From the NCBI GenBank assembly GCA_031268685.1, contig JAIRWW010000330.1:1-5921 (forward strand): a stretch of 5,921 bases of DNA. The letters are read 5' to 3'. Position numbers and translations under genes: made by a program. How positions within the stretch are numbered: the first letter of the stretch is position 1; every line of letters starts with the position of its first letter. Below, piece after piece: positions 1 through 5,921 of this stretch. This stretch comes from Azoarcus sp. (GTDB lineage Bacteria > Pseudomonadota > Gammaproteobacteria > Burkholderiales > Rhodocyclaceae). The notes under the pieces are model-generated. The model saw nothing but the letters and a program-made list of their open reading frames with translations, was not told the DNA's origin and did no database searches.

Positions 1-1382
1 GGATCGGAATCGGCAACGAGTCCGGCGCCGGCCTGGACATGAAGCTGGCCATCCTTGAGTATGGCCGTGCGCAAAGCAATGGCCAGATCCATATCGCCGT
101 GAAAGCCGATATAGCCCACAGCACCCGCATAAAGACCACGCCTGACCGGCTCCAGTTCATCGATGATTTCCATCGCCCGCACCTTGGGCGCTCCCGATAC
201 GGTGCCCGCGGGAAAAGCCGCGCGCAGCACATCAAAAGCATCCAGCCCGGCAGCCAGCCGCCCTTCGACATTGGAGACGAGGTGCATCACATGCGAATAA
301 CGTTCGACGACGAAACGTTCAGTGACTTTGACCGTGCCTGTGGCTGCCACGCGCCCGGCATCGTTGCGGCCCAAATCAAGCAATTGCAAATGCTCGGCGC
401 GTTCTTTTTCGTCGGACAGGAGTTCTTCTTCCAGCGCCTTGTCCTCGGCGGCGGTCGCGCCGCGCCTGCGGGTACCGGCAATGGGGCGCACAGTTACATC
501 GCCATCCTGAAGTTGAACAAGGATTTCTGGCGAAGCGCCGACAACATGAAAATCGTCGAAATGGAAATAGAACAAATATGGCGAGGGATTGAGCGAGCGT
601 ATGGCACGGTAAAGTGCCAGCGGATGTGCGGCAAAGGGTTTGCTCATGCGCTGGGAGAGAACAGTTTGCATGACGTCGCCATCTACAATATATTGTTTGA
701 CACGCCGCACGGCATCCTTGAATGCCTGCTCGCCGAAGCTCGATACCGCCGGAGCACTGCTTGTGCGCGTTTCAACGGGAACCCGCACCGGATCGCGCAG
801 CTTTGCAAGGAGTTCCGCCAAGCGCCGTTGCGCGCGCCGGAAAGCGCCCGGCACGTTGGGATCGGCATAGACGACCAGCATGAGCTTGCCGGAGAGGTTG
901 TCGACAATGGCGAGTTCTTCGGAAAGCAGCAGCAGGATGTCGGGAGTGCCAATGGTATCGGGTTTTGCAGGCTCGCCGAGGCGCGGCTCGATATGACGCA
1001 CGGTATCGTAGCCGAAGCAACCGACGAGGCCGCCTGCGAATTTCGGCAGCCCCGCACGCGGCGGCACCTTGATCCGAGCGATGAATTCGGCGACGAAGGC
1101 GAGTGGATCGGCCTCATCCCGGCGCTCTATCAAGCGGTTGCCCGTCAGCAGCAGGGCCGTGCGGCCATGGACTTCGATGCGTGTCGGCGAGGCGAGGCCG
1201 ATGAAGGAATATCGCCCGAAACGTTCGCCGCCCTGTACAGATTCGAGCAGATAGGTGTAAGGCTCGTCGGCGAGTTTCAGATAAATGGACAGGGGGGTGT
1301 CGAGATCGGCAAAGGTTTCGAGCGTGACCGGAATGCGGTTGTAGCCCTCGGCGGCAAAAGCGTCAAACGTTTGTTCGAGCAT
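1..1382 (-). CDS. trpE: Anthranilate synthase component I (TrpE), 3' end beyond window
   Basis: TrpE converts chorismate to anthranilate, using ammonia supplied by the TrpG glutaminase; this is the first committed step of tryptophan synthesis, in the cytoplasm. The frame is open to the left edge, with 460 full codons visible; the family is about 490-500 residues, so roughly 30-40 are missing. The N-terminal domain carries LLES (45-48), and NPSPY is at 265-269; both belong to the known tryptophan feedback site, so the enzyme is probably inhibited by tryptophan. The chorismate-binding domain shows DGDVMQ (234-239), PIAGTRRRG (300-308), DLGRND (336-341) and SGAPKVRAMEIIDE (396-409). The LLES/SVQGGERFGRYSFIGL region favours TrpE over PabB. 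The ATG at 1382 is supported by GGAG six bases upstream. It follows dgt after a 169-base leader that contains a Trp-rich small reading frame. No frameshift is seen in the visible part. Confidence 0.95.
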   Translation of the reverse strand, partial: MLEQTFDAFAAEGYNRIPVTLETFADLDTPLSIYLKLADEPYTYLLESVQGGERFGRYSFIGLASPTRIEVHGRTALLLTGNRLIERRDEADPLAFVAEFIARIKVPPRAGLPKFAGGLVGCFGYDTVRHIEPRLGEPAKPDTIGTPDILLLLSEELAIVDNLSGKLMLVVYADPNVPGAFRRAQRRLAELLAKLRDPVRVPVETRTSSAPAVSSFGEQAFKDAVRRVKQYIVDGDVMQTVLSQRMSKPFAAHPLALYRAIRSLNPSPYLFYFHFDDFHVVGASPEILVQLQDGDVTVRPIAGTRRRGATAAEDKALEEELLSDEKERAEHLQLLDLGRNDAGRVAATGTVKVTERFVVERYSHVMHLVSNVEGRLAAGLDAFDVLRAAFPAGTVSGAPKVRAMEIIDELEPVRRGLYAGAVGYIGFHGDMDLAIALRTAILKDGQLHVQAGAGLVADSD

Positions 1383-1388
1383 GGAATA

Positions 1389-1392
1389 CTCC
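1389..1392 (-). promoter_or_regulatory. Ribosome binding site of trpE
   Basis: GGAG lies six bases before the ATG at 1382 and fixes the trpE start. It sits in TGGAGTATTCCA, which can fold into a four-base-pair stem with a GUAU loop that includes the A of the start codon. Such a weak stem may have little effect by itself. Confidence 0.75.
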
Positions 1393-1429
1393 ACAAAAGG
1401 AAAGCAGAAAACGGTATTCGGACGATTGG

Positions 1430-1449
1430 GCGGCACATAAAAGCGCCAC
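1430..1449 (-). promoter_or_regulatory. Possible RNA hairpin in the trpE leader
   Basis: On the transcript, GUGGCGC and GUGCCGC can pair over seven positions (two of them G-U) around a UUUUAU loop. No U-run follows, so it does not look like an intrinsic terminator. The GGCGC half has a second copy at 1482-1486, inside the Trp codons of the leader frame, which could compete for the same partner. A smaller hairpin, UGGCC/GGCCA with a UUUG loop (1468-1481), closes the end of the leader frame. Confidence 0.3.
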
Positions 1450-1463
1450 AGCGGGACAGGTTT

Positions 1464-1511
1464 TTATTGGCCCAAAGGCCAGCGCCAAGCCGTCCGCCAG
1501 CGAAACTGCAT
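1464..1511 (-). CDS. Candidate Trp-rich leader peptide upstream of trpE
   Basis: A 15-codon reading frame, MQFRWRTAWRWPLGQ, lies in the dgt-trpE gap and ends 81 bases before the trpE start. Three of its 15 residues are Trp (codons 5, 9 and 11), far above the usual one or two per hundred. Trp-codon clusters in short frames ahead of trpE are the hallmark of ribosome-mediated attenuation, which is known for trp operons in several proteobacteria. The ATG at 1511 has no clear Shine-Dalgarno sequence. The same frame extends upstream to a GTG at 1550, one base after the dgt stop (TAATGTG), giving 28 codons that could be translated by coupling to dgt. I see no classical U-run terminator after it, so the role is inferred and chance cannot be excluded. 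Confidence 0.4.
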   Translation of the reverse strand: MQFRWRTAWRWPLGQ

Positions 1512-1551
1512 GGCGAAAAGGCGCGCGGGAAACTCGTCAAAGTGCGTCACA

Positions 1552-2676
1552 TTAGTAAAATTCGCCGCCGCCACAGAGCCGCCGGTGTTCTTTTTCCGCG
1601 TAGCGGTCAGTCATCCCGGCGATATAGTCGGCTATCGCCCGTGGTTTGCCGGCGGCGGCGCGCACTTGGTGCCGCGGCGGCAACTGGCCGGTATCTGTCA
1701 TGTAGACTTCGAACAGATCGGCAACGATGCACCGCGCCTTGCCGATGGTATGTAGCACCTGTTCGTGGCGATAGAGGTTGTCGCGCAGGAAGATTTTCAG
1801 TTCGTGCAGCTTCGGAGACATGTCTGCGGAATATGCAGCCAGCGCCGGGGCGCGGTGTACGTCGTCGAGTGTTTCGATGCCCGTCGAGGCAGTATTCGCG
1901 CGCGTGTTGGCGACGAGGTCCAGCACCATGGCGTTTATCATGCGCCGGACGGTTTCGTGTATAAGGCGGCGGCCTTCAAGCCCCGGCCATTGCGTTTCGG
2001 CTTCGCGGCGGCATTGCGCAAAGATTGTGACGGCGTCGAGTTGTTCCAGCGTAATGAGTTCCGAGCGTAGGCCATCGTCCACGTCGTGGTTGTTGTAGGC
2101 GATTTCGTCGGCGAGGTTGACGATCTGGGCTTCCAGCGAAGGCCGCACGTTTTCGGTGAAGCGCCTCCCAAGTTCGCCGAGCAGGCGGGCATTGGCTGGC
2201 GAGCAGTGCTTGAGAATGCCTTCCCGCGTCTCGTGCATCAGGTTGAGGCCGTCGAAGGCGGCATAGCGTTCTTCAAGGGTATCGACGATGCGCAGCGATT
2301 GCAGGTTGTGCTCGAAGCCGCCGTAGTCCTTCATGCAGCCGTCCAGCACTTCTTGCCCGGCATGGCCGAAAGGCGTGTGCCCGAGGTCGTGCGCAAGCGC
2401 CACCGCTTCGGCAAGGTCTTCGTTGAGCCGCAACATACGCGCCATGCTGCGAGATAGCTGCGCCACTTCCAGGCTGTGGGTCAGGCGGGTGCGGAACAAG
2501 TCGCCTTCATGGTTGATAAAGACCTGGGTCTTGTATTCGAGGCGGCGAAAGGCGGTGGAGTGGATGATGCGGTCGCGGTCGCGCTGGAATTCGCCCCGCC
2601 CCTGCGGCGCGGGTTCGGCATGGCGGCGGCCCCGCGAAACGGCTTCGGTAACGGCATGGGAGGCGAGCGGCTCCAT
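1552..2676 (-). CDS. dgt: dGTP triphosphohydrolase-like HD-domain protein (type 2)
   Basis: Members of this family hydrolyse dGTP or other dNTPs to the deoxynucleoside and triphosphate; which dNTP this one prefers cannot be read from the sequence. The 374-residue protein has the expected length for the type-2 dGTPase-like subfamily. The metal-binding HD motif is complete: H67 in RLTHSLEV, H96-D97 in ALAHDLGHTPFGHAG (93-107), and D190 in LADEIAYNNHD. The N-terminal FQRDRDRIIHSTAFRRL stretch and the RLEYKTQVF that overlaps its end are also typical. I chose the ATG at 2676 because GAGG lies six bases upstream and the protein then begins MEPLASHAV. A TTG at 2694 in the same frame would add six residues and overlap aroB. 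It lies 8 bases after aroB, so the two are almost certainly cotranscribed. No terminator is visible after its stop, so read-through towards trpE is likely. Confidence 0.93.
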   Translation of the reverse strand: MEPLASHAVTEAVSRGRRHAEPAPQGRGEFQRDRDRIIHSTAFRRLEYKTQVFINHEGDLFRTRLTHSLEVAQLSRSMARMLRLNEDLAEAVALAHDLGHTPFGHAGQEVLDGCMKDYGGFEHNLQSLRIVDTLEERYAAFDGLNLMHETREGILKHCSPANARLLGELGRRFTENVRPSLEAQIVNLADEIAYNNHDVDDGLRSELITLEQLDAVTIFAQCRREAETQWPGLEGRRLIHETVRRMINAMVLDLVANTRANTASTGIETLDDVHRAPALAAYSADMSPKLHELKIFLRDNLYRHEQVLHTIGKARCIVADLFEVYMTDTGQLPPRHQVRAAAGKPRAIADYIAGMTDRYAEKEHRRLCGGGEFY

Positions 2677-2682
2677 TTTTAG

Positions 2683-2686
2683 CCTC
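2683..2686 (-). promoter_or_regulatory. Ribosome binding site of dgt
   Basis: GAGG overlaps the last two bases of the aroB stop codon and lies six bases before the ATG at 2676. It decides for that ATG over the upstream TTG at 2694 and suggests translational coupling with aroB. Confidence 0.7.
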
Positions 2687-3767
2687 AGCCGCAACGCGCT
2701 TCGATTGCGGCGGAAACTTCATCCATGGCTATGTCAGCCGCCATCACGCCGCGGCCAATGCCGCGCAACAATACGAACCGCAATTTGCCCGCTTCTACTT
2801 TTTTGTCGTGCGCCATCAGTTCCAGATAGCGCGGCACGCCCATCGCCGGGCCGGCGACCGGCAAACCGGCGCGCACGAACAGCCGCTCGATACGCATGAT
2901 ATCGTCGCCATTCAGCCAGCCGAGGCGGCGCGATAATTCTGCCGCCATCATCGTGCCCGCGGCTACGGCTTCGCCGTGCAGCCACTGTCCGTAACCTTGC
3001 CCGGTTTCGATTGCGTGCCCAAAGGTGTGGCCGAGATTGAGCAAGGCGCGTTCCCCCTGTTCGGTTTCGTCGATGGCCACGATTTCGGCTTTGTGCCGAC
3101 AGGAGCATTCTATTGCCCAAGCCAGCGCCTCTGGTTCCAGTGCGCGCAGGGCGTCGAGGTTCCGTTCCAGCCAAGCGAAGAAACCAGCGTCGCGGATCAG
3201 CCCGTATTTGATGACTTCGGCCAGGCCAGCGGAAAACTCTCTGGCGGGCAGGGTCGAAAGCGTTTCGGTATCGGCCAGCACCAGGCGGGGCTGGTGGAAA
3301 GCGCCGATCATGTTTTTGCCGAGCGGGTGGTTGATTGCCGTTTTGCCACCCACCGAGGAATCCACTTGCGCGAGCAGTGTGGTCGGCACTTGGATGAAGT
3401 GGATCCCGCGCTGATAACTCGCCGCCGCGAAGCCCCCCATGTCGCCCACTACGCCGCCGCCCAGGGCTATGAGCGTCGTAGCGCGCTCGCAGCTCCCGCG
3501 CAGCAATGCGTCGAATATGAGATTGAGCGTCTGCCAGTCTTTGTGCGCCTCGCCGTCGGGCAGGACGGCGCTGATGATGTCAATGTTTTCCCGGCGCAGG
3601 CTCGCGCACAGGCGTTCGAGGTAAAGCGGCCCCACGATTTCATTGGTCACTACCGCAACCCTGGGCGCGCGCAGCTTCGGCAGGATCAGGTCGGAACGGT
3701 CGAGCAGACCGCGCCCGATGTGAATCGGGTAGCTGCGCGCGCCCAGATCGACGTTCAGGGTGCGCAC
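2685..3767 (-). CDS. aroB: 3-dehydroquinate synthase
   Basis: AroB converts DAHP to 3-dehydroquinate, the second step of the shikimate pathway to chorismate; it is cytosolic and uses NAD and a divalent metal. With the GTG start at 3767 the protein is 360 residues, the normal family length. The metal ligands then fall at E184 (GLAEVIKYG), H247 ([11 protein letters not shown]) and H264 ([10 protein letters not shown]), the positions known for the E. coli enzyme, which supports this start. The nucleotide-binding [11 protein letters not shown] is at 103-113, and [21 protein letters not shown] spans 135-155. The N-terminus [18 protein letters not shown] is typical of betaproteobacterial AroB. The open frame extends upstream to 3968, but that part is aroK read out of frame. 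The start overlaps aroK by 13 bases, and its Shine-Dalgarno sequence is weak (GAG about 11 bases away), so coupling to aroK is likely. Confidence 0.96.
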   Translation of the reverse strand: MRTLNVDLGARSYPIHIGRGLLDRSDLILPKLRAPRVAVVTNEIVGPLYLERLCASLRRENIDIISAVLPDGEAHKDWQTLNLIFDALLRGSCERATTLIALGGGVVGDMGGFAAASYQRGIHFIQVPTTLLAQVDSSVGGKTAINHPLGKNMIGAFHQPRLVLADTETLSTLPAREFSAGLAEVIKYGLIRDAGFFAWLERNLDALRALEPEALAWAIECSCRHKAEIVAIDETEQGERALLNLGHTFGHAIETGQGYGQWLHGEAVAAGTMMAAELSRRLGWLNGDDIMRIERLFVRAGLPVAGPAMGVPRYLELMAHDKKVEAGKLRFVLLRGIGRGVMAADIAMDEVSAAIEARCG

Positions 3768-4288
3768 AGGATTTTTTTCTCGAAACCGGCCAGCGCTTTT
3801 TCGACCTGATTCGCCATCGCCATGGAGCCGCCGCGTTCGCCGTCGATGATGATGTCGGCGATTTCGCGGTACAAGGGGTCGCGCTGGCGATGCAATTCGT
3901 CGATGCGCGCGCGCGGATCGGCTACCCGGAGCAGCGGGCGGTTGCGGTCGTAGCGGGTGCGTTCCCACAAGATGTGCGGCGGCACGTCGAGGTAGATGAC
4001 GGTGCCTCGCCGCGCCAGAAGGGCGCGATTGGCGGGGTCGAGCACTACGCCGCCGCCAGTGGCGATGACGATGTCGGGTTCGGCGGTCAGTTCGTCCAGC
4101 ATGCGCGCCTCGCGCCTGCGGAAACCGGCCTCGCCTTCGATGTCGAAGATGACCGGAACCGAAACGCCGGTACGCGCTATGAGTTCATGGTCGCAATCGG
4201 CGAAACGCATTTCGCGGCGGCGCGCCAGTTCGCGCCCCACCGTCGTTTTACCAGCGCCCATCATGCCTATCAAAATCAAACAGCCCAC
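3755..4288 (-). CDS. aroK: Shikimate kinase
   Basis: AroK phosphorylates the 3-hydroxyl of shikimate using ATP, the fifth step of the chorismate pathway, in the cytosol. From GTG 4288 the protein is 177 residues, the usual size. The Walker A P-loop is GMMGAGKT (8-15). Shikimate-contact positions of the family are present: D33 in [10 protein letters not shown]57 in GFRRRE and GGG at 78-80. The mobile lid has RYDRNRPLL with R117, and R136 sits in RQRDPLY. The start is chosen by homology: [14 protein letters not shown] aligns with known N-termini. The frame continues upstream to an ATG at 4354, but that would translate through the pilQ terminator hairpin and has no ribosome binding site. The GTG itself also lacks a good Shine-Dalgarno sequence, so the exact start is uncertain by a few codons. 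The 3' end overlaps aroB. Confidence 0.94.
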   Translation of the reverse strand: MGCLILIGMMGAGKTTVGRELARRREMRFADCDHELIARTGVSVPVIFDIEGEAGFRRREARMLDELTAEPDIVIATGGGVVLDPANRALLARRGTVIYLDVPPHILWERTRYDRNRPLLRVADPRARIDELHRQRDPLYREIADIIIDGERGGSMAMANQVEKALAGFEKKILCAP

Positions 4289-4312
4289 GGATATCGTTGC
4301 CGCAACTCGATG

Positions 4313-4347
4313 AAAAAGGCGGCGTCTCTCGCAGGAGACGCCGCCTT
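4313..4347 (-). terminator. Intrinsic terminator of pilQ
   Basis: On the minus strand AAGGCGGCGTCTC pairs perfectly over 13 bases with GAGACGCCGCCTT around a six-base loop, and the stem runs into TTTTT. It lies 26 bases after the pilQ stop codon. The plus-strand side has no T-run, so it acts in one direction. It should separate the pilus operon from aroK, at least partly. Confidence 0.9.
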
Positions 4348-4349
4348 GT

Positions 4350-4377
4350 ATCATAGCAGGCAAACGCGGAACTTCAG
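4350..4377 (-). promoter_or_regulatory. Candidate extended -10 promoter for aroK-aroB-dgt
   Basis: TGCTATGAT (4350-4358) is an extended -10 element matching TATAAT at five of six positions. A weak -35, CTGAAG, lies 16 bases upstream and overlaps the pilQ stop codon. Transcription would start near 4343-4344, inside the terminator stem, giving an aroK leader of about 55 bases. It is the best promoter in the gap, and aroK needs one if the terminator works. This is a sequence match only. Confidence 0.4.
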
Positions 4378-5921
4378 CGCAGGGTCAGGGATTCATCGAC
4401 GATGCGCGGCGTCACGAAGATCAGCAGCTCCGTTTCGGTCTTGGTCTTGTTGGTCGTCCGGAAAAGATGGCCGAGGAACGGGATGTCGCCCAGCAGAGGC
4501 ACTTTGGTCACGCTGGTTTTTTCGTCGTCGGAATAGATGCCGCCTATCACTACCGTACCGCCGTTTTCGATCAGCACATCGCTTTTGACGTTTTTGGTTT
4601 CAAGCGGCGGTTCGCTGCCTCCCGTGATGCTGTACAGCGGCCTGTCTTTATTCACTTGGATGGCAAGTTGCAAGCGGCCATCCGGTGTGATCTGCGGCTT
4701 GACCTTCAGCGATAGCACCGCTTTCTTGAACGAGGTGGCTGTTGCGCCAGAGCTGGAAGCTTCCTGGTAAGGGATTTCGTTACCCTGTTCTATCGACGCC
4801 TCGACATTGTTGGCGGTCAGCACGCGCGGGCTGGAAATGGTGCGCGCCCTGCCATCGACTTCCTGTGCCTGCAATTCGATGTTCAGGAAACGGGTCAGGT
4901 TGCGGTTGACGAGCGTCAGGCCCAATGATCCAAACGGATTCGTCACCCCGGCTCCGCTCCAGGCAGGCGCGCCATTACCCCCGGTTCCAGTCCCCTGGAA
5001 GAAAGGCGAGATGCTGTCATACGCATCTCCGGGCTTGGCTTCGGTGACAGTGGTACTAATGACATTACCGGCGGAGTCTTTGGTTTCCACGGTTTTCGCA
5101 AAATTGGCGTGGCCGAACCCGATTTGCGCGCCATTGCCCAGATTTTTCAGTTTCATGTCGCCGTAGCCCAGCTTCACCCCAAGATCGCGGGCAAAGTCTT
5201 TGCTGGCTTCGACGATGCGCGCTTCTATCAACACTTGGCGCGGTGCAATGTCGATTTCGGTAATCACCCGGCGCACGTCGACGAGGCGGGAACCGACATC
5301 GGTTACGAAGACCTTGTTGCTGCGATCATCGACCACGACGCTGCCGCGCTTGGATAGTACGGTCTGGCCCTTGGCTTGCAGAAAATTGGTGATTTCGGTG
5401 GCGCGATGGTAGTTGACCTGGAAGCTCTCGGTTTGCAGCGGTTCCAGTTCTTCGACTTGCGCTCGCGCTTCGTTGATTAGTTTTTCGCGCGCGGCGAGTT
5501 CCTCGCCAGGGGCAATCCAGATTACGTTGCCATTTTTGCGCATGTCCAAGCCTTTGGCCTGGAGGATGATGTCAAGCGCCTGATCCCAGGGAACGTCTTT
5601 CAACCGCAAGGTAAGATTGCCCTGCACCGAGTCGGATGTCACGATGTTGAAATCGGTGAAGTCAGCAATGACTTGCAGTACCGAGCGCACATCGACGTTC
5701 TGGAAGTTGAGCGAAAGTTTGTCGCCCGCGTACCTGACGCGCCCGCCCCCCCGTTGCACGAGTTTGTTGGGGTCTTCGACGATGCGCTTGACTTCAAGGA
5801 TGAACTGATCGTTGCTCTGATAGGCGTTGTGTTCCCACAATCCGCTCGGCGTCACGGTCAGGCGGGCATTGCCGCCTTGCTGCTCGGCCTGCAAGTGCGT
5901 TACCGGCGTGCCGAAGTCGGT
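4374..5921 (-). CDS. pilQ: Type IV pilus secretin PilQ, 5' end beyond window
   Basis: PilQ forms the multimeric outer-membrane channel through which the type IV pilus passes; it works with the PilM-N-O-P alignment complex, normally encoded just upstream. The last 515 codons are present; family members are near 700 residues, so the signal peptide and the AMIN domains are mostly outside the window. In the visible part, residues 1-50 look like the end of an AMIN domain. An N0/STN domain lies around 69-137 (LSLNFQNVDVRSVLQVIADF onward), an N1 secretin domain around 165-225 (ESFQVNYHRATEITNFL) and the secretin pore domain from about 227 to 508. The signature VPLLGDIPFLGHLFR is at 474-488 and TELLIFVTPRIV near the end. 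No in-frame codon near the right edge is a real start. The frame is intact across a G7 run at 5746-5752. It is followed by a terminator. Confidence 0.96.
   Translation of the reverse strand, partial: TDFGTPVTHLQAEQQGGNARLTVTPSGLWEHNAYQSNDQFILEVKRIVEDPNKLVQRGGGRVRYAGDKLSLNFQNVDVRSVLQVIADFTDFNIVTSDSVQGNLTLRLKDVPWDQALDIILQAKGLDMRKNGNVIWIAPGEELAAREKLINEARAQVEELEPLQTESFQVNYHRATEITNFLQAKGQTVLSKRGSVVVDDRSNKVFVTDVGSRLVDVRRVITEIDIAPRQVLIEARIVEASKDFARDLGVKLGYGDMKLKNLGNGAQIGFGHANFAKTVETKDSAGNVISTTVTEAKPGDAYDSISPFFQGTGTGGNGAPAWSGAGVTNPFGSLGLTLVNRNLTRFLNIELQAQEVDGRARTISSPRVLTANNVEASIEQGNEIPYQEASSSGATATSFKKAVLSLKVKPQITPDGRLQLAIQVNKDRPLYSITGGSEPPLETKNVKSDVLIENGGTVVIGGIYSDDEKTSVTKVPLLGDIPFLGHLFRTTNKTKTETELLIFVTPRIVDESLTLR

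Noticed and set aside
1277..1540. Minus-strand frame of 87 codons covering the dgt-trpE gap
   Set aside because: It runs well into trpE in the wrong frame, and the part inside trpE is plainly an out-of-frame reading; the Trp-rich short frame in another phase is the more meaningful one.
1520..1545. TTGACG on the minus strand as a -35 for trpE
   Set aside because: No acceptable -10 element lies 15-19 bases downstream; the sequence there is TTTTCGCC-like. I could not support a promoter in this gap.
39..1964. Long plus-strand open frame of 641 codons
   Set aside because: It lies opposite trpE and dgt, both clearly recognisable on the minus strand. The translated product resembles no protein I know, and such antisense frames are common in GC-rich genes.
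2976..3809. Plus-strand open frame of 277 codons
   Set aside because: Antisense to aroB, whose catalytic residues are all in place on the minus strand; no recognisable domain in the plus-strand product.
3768..3968. N-terminal extension of aroB
   Set aside because: This stretch is aroK in another frame. The GTG at 3767 gives the standard AroB N-terminus and standard residue numbering.
4289..4363. N-terminal extension of aroK to an upstream ATG
   Set aside because: It would translate the pilQ terminator hairpin, has no ribosome binding site and adds about 22 or more residues not found in shikimate kinases.
3890..4588. Plus-strand open frame of 232 codons
   Set aside because: It crosses aroK, the terminator hairpin and the end of pilQ on the opposite strand; an antisense shadow.
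1..5921. Search for tRNA or rRNA genes, CRISPR repeats, insertion sequences, attachment sites, toxin-antitoxin or defence genes
   Set aside because: Almost the whole window is filled by five housekeeping genes, and the two gaps (85 and 169 bases) show none of these.

Overview
The window is an ordinary-looking proteobacterial chromosomal segment in which every real gene lies on the minus strand. Transcription runs from high to low coordinates: pilQ (5' end outside the window) - aroK - aroB - dgt - trpE (3' end outside the window). The order pilQ-aroK-aroB is the classic arrangement of gamma- and betaproteobacteria. The style of the dGTPase-like protein and of TrpE, together with the GC-rich coding sequence, suggests a betaproteobacterium, but species cannot be told from this sequence.

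Layout from right to left. 5921-4374 is the C-terminal 515 residues of the type IV pilus secretin PilQ. 4373-4289 is an 85-base gap holding a strong intrinsic terminator for pilQ and, just upstream of it, an extended -10 promoter candidate that could serve aroK. 4288-3755 is aroK, re-started here at a GTG after the terminator. 3767-2685 is aroB, with a GTG start overlapping aroK by 13 bases. 2676-1552 is a type-2 dGTP triphosphohydrolase-like HD protein, 8 bases after aroB. 1551-1383 is a 169-base leader containing a 15-codon reading frame with three Trp codons. 1382-1 is trpE, open to the left edge with 460 codons visible.

Functionally, PilQ is the outer-membrane pore of the type IV pilus. 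AroB and AroK are steps 2 and 5 of the shikimate pathway that makes chorismate. Dgt hydrolyses dNTPs. TrpE takes chorismate into tryptophan synthesis. TrpE keeps both known elements of the tryptophan feedback site (LLES and NPSPY), and the Trp-codon-rich leader suggests a second, attenuation-like layer of control.

I found no mobile element, CRISPR array, RNA gene or phage gene, and nothing that looks like an undescribed multi-gene system. The points worth a second look are small regulatory ones: the candidate Trp leader peptide, the terminator/promoter overlap before aroK, and an A7 run that would join the aroK and aroB frames by a -1 shift.
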